NCBI GenBank assembly: GCA_007844125.1
Contig: CM017564.1
Span: 22,852,992-22,916,991 of the forward strand
Length of the DNA stretch: 64,000 nt
Direction: 5' to 3'
Source: Sinonovacula constricta
Lineage: Eukaryota; Mollusca; Bivalvia; Cardiida; Solecurtidae
Under the pieces are notes generated by a model, which did not search any database, was not told the DNA's origin, and was given only the letters and a program-made list of their open reading frames with translations. Shown here piece by piece: positions 13,491 through 26,010 of this stretch. The stretch's first letter is position 1. The number at the start of each line of letters is the position of its first letter. The position numbers were made by a program, and so were the translations under genes.

Positions 13491-14996
13491 AGTAAAACGA
13501 AAAAAGAACATCAAAATAAGACGTATACTTAGTCAAAAGATCTAAGGTAAAGCATTGAAATCGATATTTTGATGTGTAATGAATGGTTTTTAAAATTATT
13601 AGTAAATGAGTTTCCTGAACATTACATAGATTGAATGTAAAGACGCTTAAAATCGTATAGTCATTTTTTTTCTATCCTGAGAGGCTATGTCATCCATTAC
13701 AAAAACAAGAGCGCGTTATAAACCCACTAAGTCTCTTCGTGCTAGCGAATTATAAACAAGGTTAAGACGTCCGTTTTAACGACTTCCTAAACAAAGTTCA
13801 GTCTGTAGAAATAACAATCCTCCATTAGATTGGTTTGGAGATTAGAGACTTTAGAAATACTTTGTCATTGATGTTCCTAATGAATATTTATGGCTTCTGT
13901 TTGACAAACATCAGTTATATGGATGTTCATGTTAATATTTTCAATTTTCCTTAGAAATATCTTGAGTAAATGGATATAAGAAACACAACACTGTATTAAA
14001 TGTTTAATTTATATCAAGATTTCATGTAGTTATGTAATGAAAATTATGTAATGAAATGGAAGAAAAGTGTCAAATTTGTTTGAACTTCTAAGATAAGGGA
14101 AAACATTTGTATGCTGCATGCTACATCAATATCTTGTTAAGGATCTTGTTTTATTACAACAATAATATATGAAGTTATTATGTTTTATGTTCTTAATTAT
14201 TTGCTTACCATATAAACAATCCATCTATTTTGACAAAACGATCATATGATATTTGACATGTAGAAGAGCAGTGAAGCTAAGAACATGGAATTTCGAAATA
14301 TATATACCAAGACCATGTATGAGAACTACTCACGTTCTGACAATGGCCATATTGGTCTTTGAAATGATTTTACTTCCAGATGTGTAAAACATTAGCTAGT
14401 TTTTAAAACAATAGTACAAAACATATAAAAACATACTAACGCGTTATATCAAAGTTTAAACTAGCATTAGTTTATAAAGTAAAAAAAAATGCTAATAATG
14501 AACAAAGGACAATGACAATAATGCACGTGTTGCTTCGTTCGCGTTATACGGCTAGGTGGATTTATACTACAGCGAGATGTCATTCACACAACCCAATCAT
14601 CAAATAACTTAATGATGCATGGTTTACATCTGATGTATTATTTATTACATGCATATTGAAAGGAATCATAAGCTTATATCGTCAATCATTTAAGAAATAA
14701 TATAACGCGTTCCTTAACGCGATTTATGTTTCAAAAACATACGTTCATTGTCCAACAATCGTCAATTATCATTATTATCATATGATGTATAACATGATGA
14801 TTTGTAATCATAAAATACTGTGTCGAGTATTTCCATTTCAAAATCGAATGTAGAAACCATTTAAATATTGGCAGGTACAAAATTTCACATCAATTAAAAT
14901 ATAAAAAAAACAACAATAATCTGGAAAACTGTTTCGGTTTTCTTGCCCAGAAAATGTTTCAAAATTATCTTATGGTAATGAAATGGAAACAATTGT

Positions 14997-15284
14997 TTGT
15001 TTGTTTGTTTATTGGGTTTATCGTCCCACCAACAGTATTTCAGTTATCTGGAGACGGTGTCCACTTGAAGCAGATATAGTGCTGCCTTCACTGTGTATAG
15101 CATGCTGTGAACACCTGGCATGATACCACACCCAGTCACATTATCCTGACACCGGGTCAACCAGTCGCGGAACTGCCCTTATATTTGCTTGAGCGTTAGC
15201 AAGGGAACTATACCACTACCATTTTTAACCCGGGGCCTCCCGTACCTGGAGCCGACGCTCTACCGATTGCGCTACCAGGTCCGG
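14997..15284 (-). mobile_element. tRNA-derived SINE, family alpha, copy 2 with target duplication
   Basis: This 288-base element lies on the minus strand. Its head near 15284 starts CCGGACCTGGTAGCGC and carries an A-box-like TAGCGCAATCGGTAGAG. It ends in a CAAA repeat tail at 14997. It is flanked by a 13-base direct repeat, TGGAAACAATTGT, at 14984-14996 and 15285-15297. A pol III SINE mobilised by a LINE in trans is the usual interpretation. This is the best-preserved copy in the window. Confidence 0.9.
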
Positions 15285-16749
15285 TGGAAACAATTGTAGT
15301 GAAGATGAAAATGAATATTTAAACGGAAGTTAAAGCATGCTCTTGCAATCAAAAGCAAGCAATTGATAATAAATTAATATAACACTATATATATATTATC
15401 TATCCATAAGAGATGTTTTTACTTTGTGATTGATTTTTTACAGTTGACTATTAATATGAAAATAAATACGTGAGCCGAACCTGAAAGATTGTCGATAGTA
15501 TTATTGTTAACCACTGTCAACTAGGAACAAGTAAATCTATAAATGTAGTTAAACTTTCCATTACCTCCGCGTTTATATCTTCAGCTTAATGATAGCGTCT
15601 GTTCCTAACTCTATAACAGCACAATGGTGTGTCGTCAATGTTGTTATTTACTGTTCTTTCAGACATTTCCTTTGTAGGGCGTAAGTTTCTTTTTCTTTTA
15701 GTACCCAAGGTCCTAATTCTTTTGCATGGAGACACACAACGGTGATATATCAAGTTTGCATGTAGTCGATTTCATTTTACTTATGAGAATAATAAAATAT
15801 TACATTATGCGTTCTTATGTGCTATTTCAACAGAGTAAATACATTTTTATTTTTTATTATACAGTTTCATAATATCAAGCATTAAGTTAAGGATTACAAT
15901 AAATACCAGAACTATTAAACACACTTTAAAATTGTCTAAGTCTTGACAATTATATCGTATACCAATTTATTCACGATACACGTGAATGTTGTTCTAAAGT
16001 GAAACGATACATACTCTGTTGAGATAAAAGCGACGTGACTTAAATCTTGCAATGTGCATTGTGTGGCCTATGGAGACTTACCTCTCATTTCTTAACTTTG
16101 TAACTTCTGTTGTTTTGTCACCATTAAATTTGGATAAATTAGTGGTGATAATTCCTCATACGCGAAATAAGTATTTATTTCGCGACACACATGTACATAT
16201 ATGGAATAAAAGAAAAAAACTATCTTTATCTTTTAGTTACACTATTTAACACCAAATGGTAAGAAAAGAACAATGCAGCAATGCAGCAAAAGCATGTGCT
16301 ATTGAATGAAAATTCACTGAATACACTGAATATTTAAAATACGTACAGTTTCGATTTGAATGTTTAAGCCGTAAATGTTACATTTTAAGTTTTTTTTCCT
16401 TAAGTAGTTTTAAACGTAATTTTTTCAGTTATTAAATACAGATGATACAAGATTAATTTTAAAATAATTAATAACTGCTGCCTCTATTTGTTTACTAGGT
16501 TATCGAGCACGTTAAATGTTATAAATGTTATATTAACCTGTTGGTATATCTTTCAAAACATTTGAAGAAAAGAGCTACATATTCAACATACAAAACTGTA
16601 TTAAGAAAATATGACAAAGTCCTATGAGCATTGCAACATATATCAAACTCTGAAAAGGCACAGGACAAAGGTATTTCACTTGCAAGTCAATAACATAAAA
16701 TATAAGAAGACATGTTTATGAGTCATTTAACTAAAAGAGCAAACCCGAC

Positions 16750-16838
16750 AGTTACCGCAAGGAACGGTCAATCGGAAATATGGGCCGACCGGGGTGCTTA
16801 AGCCGATTTACAGAGCTCTAACCTTGCACTTCCTGATG
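16750..16838. repeat. Dispersed repeat (CCTTGG-AACGGTCA type), copy 2
   Basis: Shares GTTACCGC, GGAACGGTCA, GGGGTGCTTAAGCCG, GAGCTCTAACCTTGCAC and TTCCTGA words with 51915-52005. The 16600-16655 stretch just before it also resembles 21480-21530 (shared CCTATGAGCAT and ACATAT..CAAA words). Confidence 0.55.
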
Positions 16839-17706
16839 GGTTTTTTCAAATGCAAGCAATTAAAAGAAAACTTATCTATTAATGTAAAAAAATGTCCAAG
16901 CGCTGGTGTTTTCTTTAATAACCTAACCTTAACCCAAAACACATTTCAATATCTTCAAACGTCTAGTAGAGGCAGTAAAAGTGTCAAATTGGCAGAGATT
17001 ACAAAACAACTATACAATTTAAAACTGATACAGTGTGTATGAAATCAACATAATAATAAGCTCAATGCCGGGAACGAACTGATAAAAACAAGGGTCGGAT
17101 GGTGTACAAATACGTTCCACGGACAATTAGCGTAATGATGCAGGGAATGGGAAAGCAGGTTCATATGCAAGTACTGTGTATGTCATCTTGGCGCCGAGAT
17201 TAAAATTTTTAAAAGTTCATAACATTTTCTAATTGAACTTGTAACATGGAATTAATTAATCCTTTTCACTATGCCTTACACTATACTTGCATTGATTGCA
17301 TGTTGTTCTCCATGTGCCTGAAATTACCAGATCGATATGTGTAATAAAGCATGCACCTTACACTTACGTAACTTTATATGTATCATATTTTCATCTGATT
17401 AAATATATACACTGATCTGTCATATCATTCGTTTAATTTACGTCCAAGAATCTGTAACTTAAGAGTTGTAAAAATTGGTTATAATTAATAACTGTATATG
17501 ACGGAAGTTCTTTTATACCTGGAGGCAGATAAGAATATAGCTAAAAGCTTCAAAAGGTACAATTAAATAAAATATGATTCGAAGAATAAATCGGTTCTTA
17601 TAATGGTTCCGGCCATGTAAAAATGATCATCTAGGGTGTAGTATTTCAGCCCTGGTAATATCTATTTAAAGAAAGCTTCCTCTGAAGATGAACATAAAAT
17701 GATTAA

Positions 17707-17988
17707 ACCGGCCGCAATAGCTCAGATGATAGAGCGTCGGCTTGCGGATCGGGAGGTCGTGGTCGAACCCCGGCCGGGTCATACCAAAGACTTTAAAGTT
17801 GGTATTAGTGGCTTCCCTCCTAACGCTCGGGGCTAAGGGGACAGCATTACGCCTGACTCGTCGGTGTCAATATAATGGACCGGCCGGGTTCAGTCCCTGG
17901 GCACCTCATAAGTGCCCCTGTGCTATAATGATAGAAATGTCGCTGCGCAGTATCGGCAAAAATGCCGGCTAATCCCTAATCCCTTCCC
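17707..17988 (+). mobile_element. tRNA-derived SINE, family beta, with 12-base target duplication
   Basis: The head carries an A box (ATAGCTCAGATGATAGAGCG, about 17717-17736) and a B-box-like GGTCGAACCCC near 17761. A GC-rich body of about 200 bases follows. It is flanked by TAAAATGATTAA at 17695-17706 and 17989-18000. Its base composition is far richer in GC than the surroundings. An open frame of 76 codons inside it is fortuitous. The body differs from the alpha family, so this is a separate SINE family. Confidence 0.9.
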
Positions 17989-19318
17989 TAAAATGATTAA
18001 TAAACGTTTAATAATAATGCCAACTGCTATCTGTCTAAAATAACAAAAACATAATTTGTTCCTAAAATGGAAAACATTTTATTTGCTCAAGGTCAAACAT
18101 CTGAATTATTACGACCAAATAACATCGGATCTGTTTTTGGTTTTGTTTTCTTCTCTTTATTAACATTAATGTCTTCTCTAAGACGCGAGAACAAATTCAT
18201 CATCATAGCTCTCATAAAGTAATCTGGCCAACATAAAACGTCTGCTGTAATAAATGTTAACATACCGTTTATTAGCCATTAGTTGCCTGATGTTTTGATT
18301 TCACAGTACATTGCTTTGCCAATCGAAACAAATAAATTGGAGAAATAAAATATTTTTAAATCGATTATCCCAAATTTTGCTAAAATACATCGATCGATGT
18401 CCACGAAGTGCTCTTTTATCATTTTTGACAATTATGAAATACTGTATATGATTGTAAATCATTAATATTGATTATTTTAAGAACTCTTAAGGTGCATATT
18501 ATTATTTTTAGTATTGAATATGTAACCAAGTAGATTTTACTTGTGTATTGTAATGTTGTGTTTACTCACAAACAATACTCATTTCTTTACTGTGTATAAA
18601 CATTCTACCATTTGTTTTGCTTTTTAATACGTTATCTTGTTTATTAAGTAATTTTTTATGAAATCAATCTTGCTTTAGTTAGTTTTTATAAATTTTGGTA
18701 ATAGACGTAAAATCCCAGAATCAGGTTAAATTGCTAAAAACCTTTTTGCCGTTCAGTGACCTGCCTTTAAAATGATTTATTTCTATAAGATGAAATGTTT
18801 TTAAAAAGCTAAGATAGGTTTAAATGCATCTGAAATTGTGATACATTCAATTCCTAATTCTTAGATTGTTACGGTATTCTTTACTTGTGTGTATTTTGAC
18901 ACATACACTTTAATTGCTAATACAACCCATTAGAACTATCTCAACTTAATTGCTTACTTGACTGTCTATTATTGTATGTACACTTTCCTTATAACAGTAA
19001 TATTATTACCCTCCAGTACGTCACTAGTATTTATTTATTTTAAGACGTCATCAATTAGTAAACGCCTGGACTGTCACAGGTTGATGAGATTATCGCATGC
19101 ATAATTGTGGCTAACGACAAAATGACATGTCCGTGCATCTTCTCTAAGACCGGTTTGTATGTTATTGAGATTGAGATTACTAATAACCATAGATTGAGAT
19201 TAATAATAACCATAGATCTTATTGGTATTTTAACAATGCAAGTGAAAAATATATAAAATAGAAATTTCACCGGAAAACTTACATAATACCTCATAATAAA
19301 GTTCCAAAAATCCATTTG

Positions 19319-19322
19319 TATA

Positions 19323-19408
<86 letters not shown>
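19319..19408. repeat. AT dinucleotide microsatellite
   Basis: About 90 bases of nearly pure AT. It sits at the place corresponding to the TA/TG run at 46079-46286 in unit 2 and the TG run at 60902-61088 in unit 4: a matching sequence (TTTCCAGACTACA and downstream) follows in all three. Confidence 0.95.
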
Positions 19409-19412
<4 letters not shown>

Positions 19413-21555
19413 TTTCATGGTATATCTTGATAAATATATATGCATATGGTCGTCTAAGGCGAAGCAGATGTCTAAACTGTATTTTCCATACGATTTAGAA
19501 TGCACTGCTTTATCTTCTCGGGGTCCTTTCTATGTAATCTAACAAAAGCATTATACCAGGATACTTTTGTTTCCAGACTACAAGGCATGAATAATTTACT
19601 TCAACCTTCTATATATTGGGACTTTGAATTGAATTATTTATACATCCATTTTATGAATATACAGAGGAGGGTTGTGTGTTGATCGCTGGATCCAGTTGCA
19701 TGTAGTAGCTGTTCATTTGGTAAAGAATATAAGTCTGTTGCAAAGTGTAAAACGCACAACACTGTCAATAAAAATTCGAGTATAATTACGACAATCACAT
19801 GCCTGTATCTAAATATTTAGGCAGATACACTTTGATTTTAAGAATTATCCACATCCTGGCCAAATCATGTCATAATTAAATATGTCGTTAGTCTTGGTGA
19901 TTCTTGTTTTAAATGTTTAGAAAGATAAGTATGGAGAGGAAATGTCTGTATAAGAATTCGTCATCTTGGCGGGCAAAGGACTTCTAATCCTTATATGGAA
20001 CATTTTAGAGGTAGAGAGTATGATCAGTTTACTAAATAGGATTTTAGCAATCTGACAGTCCAGGAGGTTTTGTTGTTTATCCTTGTATCATATTCGTCAG
20101 GGGCATCTGTAAGCCATCAAAAAATTGCTATGAGATAAATTCATGACGTAAACTTAAAAATTTGACACAACTTAAACAATTTAAAAATGCGTTCGGCTTT
20201 TGTTTAAAATGTCCTTTTTTCTGCGTTTGTATTTTAAAGAATTAAGTTTATTCAATAAATTACAGTGTACGCATGTCTTTGAAATTATATATATTTGTAA
20301 CAAGTTTGAAAGGTTTGGAAAGTTATTCCTTGTAAATGCTGAGTTTAGCGCACGCAGTTGTAAAGTTTATAAGAGGACCCAGTTTACGTTATGGTACAAC
20401 TCTCAGTGGAATATCGGAGCATGATCTAAAAACAATTTACAAGGAGACAAATAGATTGCTACGAAACATTCTAAACCATTTAATTGACGATGCATTCTTA
20501 TTAAATGTGAACTGCTCTAAATGAATTTTTCTGAACCTAAATAGAACTGACATCTTACTTCGATTTTGTTCATTCTTGGTCTACAGACAAACTTAAGCGA
20601 ATTGAACCACTTTCATTTATTACTGTCGTTAAGCCAATAAAATGATACATTGCATTGCTTTATGAAACCTGACATTCAAAAATACAAAACTATTTTAGCT
20701 ATAATTTAATATCTTTTAACGTTTCATACGGCTTAAGTGTGAAAGAAAAAGAACCTTATCGCTAATGTTGCTTTTTGACATGGAGCGTAAATCTGTTTAG
20801 GTTGATTTTATTTACTTATTTGTAAATAATGTTATGTGCAAATTTCTACTCTTTATTGACATTTAAATGAAGTGAAGGAAATCAATGTACTAATTATATC
20901 CATTTATGCGGGATGTAACGTTTTAATTATATCTTTCGGATGACATACAAAGTGACAGCGATGTTGTTGCTCGATCACCTAGGTAATTGTATGAGTTGTT
21001 GGGAACAATGTCATCAATAGTTACAGAAAGGTGATCTATCAAAGCAGATAAAGTAATCGGCATTCAAGAGAGGCTTGTCCTGAAAGTCTATAAGCAAGGT
21101 CAAATGACGAGAAATGCGACTTATTTGGTACAGATTATTACTACAATCGACTAGAATTACTATCTTACAATATCTTACCTTTTGTCCCACATTTAAACAT
21201 GTTAGCACATTTATACTATAAATAATATACAATTATTAACTTTATTCTTTATTATTGCTTCAAAAAATATATATTTACGCCAATTGAATATTCATAAAAT
21301 TGATAACTGTTCATTGAACGCACTCATATTAAAAATGACTGAAACTTTTGTTTGGTTTTTAATATAAATTAATTGAATTTCTAGGTTAGAAAGGGTCTCC
21401 ATTTTTTATATTTCATAATAAAAATAAATAATGTTAGTCCAGTGTAACATTTATATGCAAAGACAATCTAGACAGTCAGCTAAGGAAATATAACAAAATC
21501 CTATGAGCATAGCGACATATACCAAATTTTAAAAAAACGCACAATCGATAATCCC

Positions 21556-21731
21556 AACTAACTTACTAACTAACTAAGCAACTTACTAACTAAGCAACTA
21601 ACTAAGCAACTAACTAACTAAGCAACTGGCTAACTAAGCAACTTACTAGATAACAAACTAACTAACTAAGCAACTAAGTAACTAAGCAACTAAGTAACTA
21701 AGCAACTAACTAAGCAACTACTAAGTAACTT
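21556..21731. repeat. ACTAACTAAGCA array
   Basis: Irregular tandem repeat of ACTA, ACTT and AGCA words. A shorter, degenerate relative lies at the corresponding place in unit 2 (about 49168-49230, with ACCAACCAACTTACTAA). Confidence 0.9.
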
Positions 21732-23530
21732 AATTCATAACTAACAAACTGACATTCATTGTATTATATTTAGTGTCCTCTGGAAAAAAATTGTTATTTC
21801 CGATGCAAATTTATTAAAGTAATTAGAAAGTATACTGTAAACTTACCTTTTGATCTTCGTTCTTCTCTCTCTTTTGTTAATTCTTGTCAGTAGTATCTGT
21901 AGCAACCTTGTGGCATTTTCCTGATGCCAGTAACAGTAAGTGAAGCATTTTATTTTTTAATTATTGGCGACGATCTGGTGCGCGACGCCTATACATGAAA
22001 TGCTCACTGAAATTTGCACATGGGGAAAAACATTTGCGAACTTTCCAAACCTGGTAAAATACGGTAAACGGCGTCCTTTTTTTAATTATTTATTTTTGCA
22101 TGTATTTAACTTTTAGAATAACTTTGAAAATTTACAATAAGATACTGAGAAATTAAAAACATACTATGTTCGAGAAAAGTATTATCTGACCAATACTTAT
22201 TTGTGTAATGTGGGGCCGTGCACATGTCGTTTCTGCTTGTACACCTTAGTTTTATAGTAAATTGGTAAATTAAAATAATTTTTGACCTTTTTTCTACACA
22301 TGTAACATCTACATATGTTACATCTTAGAAAAATTGTGTTGAGCTTTTCTTTTTATTTTGTTCTATGGCCTCAGGGATATAAGTTAAACATAGTTTTTCT
22401 CAAGATTTATAGTATACTGAAAACTGTCAAATGTCTTTGTTACTTGCTTCCATATTGCTTTAGTCTCTACCTCTTCCACTTTTTCGCGTCGTTTTTGATG
22501 CTTTGCATCAACGACTTTTTTTGTATAAAATAGTAATCGTCGCATTTCCAAGACAAAGTACCATTATTTCAGGTTACATTTGCTAACTCGTTCACAAAGA
22601 CCGTAATTCTTGCCGGGAAACAACTGTCATTGATTTTTAACATTTCATTTAGACAGATTCTTTGTCAATAAACTGCGGTCCAACTCAGTATGATGACGTT
22701 TTAGTGGAGTTGAAAAAAGAACTGTTGTCCGAATTTTTTATTATTTTATTTTTGTTGTAATTTGTGAATTACGACTAGACTTAAAGGAGTAATTTTTAAA
22801 TCTTTGTCGGGACAATGGTAAAGAAAAATAGTGGACTCAATATACAAGCTTATTGATAAATCAATTTTAGTCTGAATTGTTAATTGTTCAGTCAATAATA
22901 CAAGTGTAATAATTGCCTTCTATTATGAAAAAGATTTTCCATAAAGATTCTAATGAATAGCCGCGAATCGTTAAAGTCGTACTTGCTTCCATTCTGCAAT
23001 TCTGCTTTTTAGCATCAGCCCAACCGGGCGTGTTTTGTATGCGCTAGAATTATATACATCAACATAATTCCAGCAGTGTCAGCAAAGATTAAATTTAAGA
23101 AAAAAATATCGTAAAAAGACTTACATTAGTTTGTGCCTGTCCATCCGAATACAGCAACAACAGTCTTACATGTAGTATGCAGAACAATGTAAAAAGGAAT
23201 ATAAATCTTTATGTAGGTTATATAATGCAAATAGGCAATATTTTCTGAAATGTGGATATGTCATTGGCTCTGGTGTTTTTGCCTATTTGTAATTTACAAA
23301 CAAAAAACATGTTTGTTTTATTAAGGCAACTTTAGAAGCCATGTCCGAATATAAACATATACAATTAGTCTCATGTATCTGAAACCTTTTTATTAAAATA
23401 ATACCACATGTTATTGAACTTATAATTTAATTTAATTTAAATTAATTTATTTTAAGGTTGGTTTGTGCCACATTGAAACTGTTTTTTCTTTCTTTAATCT
23501 ATCGCAATTCATTTGTCATCTATATCGTTT

Positions 23531-23628
23531 CAGATGTGACTATCCGAACCTATAACAGCAACCTGTTTATGACTACATACATAATAACTGATAGAAAGAC
23601 CTAACGTTGTTATCTGTGTGACGTGAGA
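23531..23628 (+). promoter_or_regulatory. Probable 5' UTR of the receptor with possible splice acceptor
   Basis: A pyrimidine-containing stretch ending TTTCAG at 23533 could be the acceptor of a 5' UTR exon. An in-frame TAA at 23602-23604 upstream of the ATG shows that the reading frame starts at or after that point. No TATA or initiator could be assigned with confidence. Confidence 0.35.
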
Positions 23629-25872
23629 ATGGAGTCCACGTCACTGGCTCCAGATGATGTCAACCAAAGCGACGTCATGCCAACCGGGGTCACGCGCATC
23701 GACGGCCCTCAGATATATAGCGTAGAACATCTAGTCGGCACCACCATCGTTCTCGGACTCATGATCCTTTGTACAATCATCGGCAACGTATTCGTCATCG
23801 CCGCCATCTTGTTGGAGAAGAACCTTCACAATGTGGCCAACTACCTTATCCTCTCACTCGCTGTGGCCGACCTCATGGTGGCATCAATAGTAATGCCGAT
23901 TAGTGCCGTGAAGGAGGTAGTTGTTTATGTTTTCTTATGAAGATTACAATGACGGTGATGATTTTGATGTTGTAGAGTATTTCAATGCTCAGTACATCAA
24001 AATGATACTAACGACTGGAAGCGGATATATTATAACATGCAAAAATGATATCCTTACTTACTGTGTATATTTATTATAAATTGTATGTGTCTTTTTTGTT
24101 CAGAAGAAAATGCTATCAATGGTTTTCATACAATTTCAAAAAGAAATATGATTACCAGTACAATTTACAGGCAACCACAATAATTAAAACCATCAAACTA
24201 TAAAACACTTGTATTTAGTCATTTCCTGCCAGTCTCACTGCGTCTAAACATATATTAGGGATTTAACATCCATAAACTAGGTTAACGCTACTAGTTAAAG
24301 ACTATTTATTTTTTGCAATCTTCTACTTCTGAAACAAAGCACTTTATTTAGTAGTGGCAATGATGTTATTTTAATTCCATAGATGTTAATAATTAAACAA
24401 GTAACGTCAAGCGGAGATGTAATTTTGAATTTTCGTGAAGTATTCGACATAAACATGCACATTTTATTATTTAGGAGACACTTCATTGTAGAGCTGATAG
24501 TAAATCAAAAGCAATGCCCCTCATAAACGCCCAAAAGTATAATTAAACGTTCATGTGAATAAAGAGGAGAGTAAAATGTCAAATTGACAATTAAACGTTA
24601 TGCGTTCAATTAAGCGATGGCAGTTGATTCGTTAAAATGTAGAATTAAGCAGCTCCTCCACGTCAACATGATGGCATGTAGTTCCGAATCTTTCCAGAGA
24701 AATGTATACAGTTCGAACAAAACGACCCAGCAAGACCCAGGCTTAATCGTGTCCTTTTTGTTTTATAGTTTTATAATCCAAATCATTTTTAGATTTTGCA
24801 TTGTATGAAAGAAACTATGTTATAAAAACAAATAGTGAGATCTCAGTAATATATTGAATGTATAATGTTTATTGAATGTGTAGTATGTACGTCCAAACAA
24901 AGATTCAATAGTAAAAAAGCATCACTATTTGTTTTTCAGATCAGCCAGGTGTGGTTTCTACAGGCCGAGGTGTGTGATATGTGGGTGTGTTTTGACGTTC
25001 TTTGCTGCACTTCCTCAATCCTGCACCTTGTGGCCATCTCTATTGACCGCTACTGGGCGGTCACCAACATCGACTATATCCGAAACCGCACGGCTAAAAG
25101 AATACTCATCATGATAGCACTTGTGTGGATTTTTGCTATGTGTATTTCTATTCCACCACTATTTGGTTGGAAGGACGAAAACGACCCAACTGTTACGGGG
25201 GTCTGTATCATCAGCCAAGACCACGGATACACGCTTTTCTCCACAATCGGCGCATTCTATCTTCCAACAATACTTATGCTTGTTATTTATGCCAAGATAT
25301 ACAGTGTGGCTCGAAAAAGGATTCGCAGGAAGAGATTTAACGAGTTAAAGCAGAAAAATGGAAAGGAGACTCGAATAACTGAAATGACAATGCTGAGTCC
25401 ACAGTCCCAAGACTTATCAGGTCGAAGGACAGACGTTTCAGAATCGCCGTGCAATGGAAATGGAGACAGTGGAAGTGGTGATCATGATGATAATGAAAAT
25501 AAGTTTTCTAAAAAGAATGGTCACGTAGATGATGCCGAAGCCGTGATGCTGCCAAACAATGAAATAGCAAAAGCAAAGCGGCAAAAAGAGAAGTTAGAAA
25601 TGAAACGAGAAAGGAAGGCGGCGCGAACTTTAGCAATTATCACTGGGTCGTTTATAAGTTGCTGGTTGCCATTTTTTATCATGGCAATTACAGCGCCTTT
25701 TATTCGTGAATATGTGCACATACCACCGCTAGTCGAAAGCATAACATTGTGGCTAGGGTACTGTAATAGTATGTTAAATCCCATCATATACACTGTCTTC
25801 AATCCGGAGTTCCGAAAAGCTTTTCAGAAAATTCTGTTTGGAAAGTACTCACGGAAATATAGACGTCGATAA
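23629..25872 (+). CDS. HTR1A-like: Serotonin receptor, 5-HT1 type (5-HT1A-like), two coding exons
   Basis: Class-A GPCR for serotonin, placed in the plasma membrane; the family usually couples to Gi/o and lowers cAMP. Coding exons are 23629-23916 and 24940-25872, joined in phase 0 (GAG|gtag ... ttttcag|ATC), giving 406 residues. The ATG at 23629 is chosen because an in-frame TAA lies 24 bases upstream. Visible landmarks are one N-glycosylation sequon (N12), N53 in TM1, D81 in TM2, C108 paired with C185 in the second extracellular loop, the amine-binding D115 in TM3, and DRY at 132-134. Further on are W159 in TM4, S197/T198/A201 and P205 in TM5 (the 5-HT1A-like pattern), CWLPFF at 337-342, W367 and Y370, and NPIIY at 376-380. 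The third inner loop (about 221-324) is polar, with acidic and basic patches and several phospho-site candidates. The C-tail is short, basic and lacks the usual palmitoylated cysteine. Orthology within the 5-HT1/5-HT7 group needs a tree. Confidence 0.93.
23917..24939 (+). other. Intron of the serotonin receptor gene
   Basis: 1023 bases, phase 0, between E96 and I97 at the TM2/first extracellular loop boundary. It has GT and AG ends with TTTGTTTTTCAG at the acceptor. Retention would add VVVYVFL and stop at 23938-23940. Its middle (about 24190-24490) recurs at 52432-52740 beside the receptor fragment. Confidence 0.9.
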
Positions 25873-25989
25873 AGATGTGTCATCTTTTATCAACAATGTT
25901 TTGTTCGGTTTTAAATGTAACTACAACATTTATAATGCAAAGCTAGAGATGACTGTGCTATAAAATGTTAACAATCACGCATGAACCGA

Positions 25990-25995
25990 AATAAA
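25990..25995 (+). terminator. Polyadenylation signal of the receptor gene
   Basis: A canonical AATAAA lies 118 bases after the stop codon. A GT-rich stretch (TGTATGTGTTTTGT) follows about 15 bases later, fitting a cleavage/polyadenylation site near 26010. Confidence 0.7.
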
Positions 25996-26010
25996 GCCTT
26001 TTAAATGGAC

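Larger units (their letters stand above)
18001..23533. other. Region upstream of the receptor gene
   Basis: No coding exon recognised. It contains unit-1 landmarks shared with the other units, an AT microsatellite (19319-19408), a tetranucleotide-like array (21556-21731) and short AT-rich frames of no evident function. The receptor promoter is presumably here or further upstream, but no core promoter could be placed. Confidence 0.4.
10580..25210 (+). repeat. Segmental duplication unit 1 (carries the live receptor)
   Basis: Blocks in this interval recur later in the same orientation. 10580-11060 matches 53945-54420 (unit 3). 13780-13930 matches 34090-34260, 14555-14960 matches 34930-35300, and 15640-15830 matches 36510-36700. 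16310-16520 matches 37190-37560. 17158-17400 matches 44100-44660 and 59255-59810. 18170-18470 matches 45300-45560, 56500-56770 and 60060-60360. 19530-19680 matches 46310-46460. 21014-21240 matches 63230-63460. 21556-21930 matches 49165-49450, 22590-22790 matches 49540-49720, and 24190-25190 matches 52432-52999. Similarity is patchy with many indels, so the duplication is old. Confidence 0.75.

Noticed and set aside
17742..17972. 76-codon frame in GC-rich sequence
   Set aside because: It lies wholly inside a SINE with target duplications.
24865..24939. Extension of the receptor frame upstream of exon 2 (25 codons starting with Met)
   Set aside because: A canonical acceptor at 24937-24939 joins in phase with exon 1, and the 25 codons do not resemble TM2 or the first outer loop of aminergic receptors.
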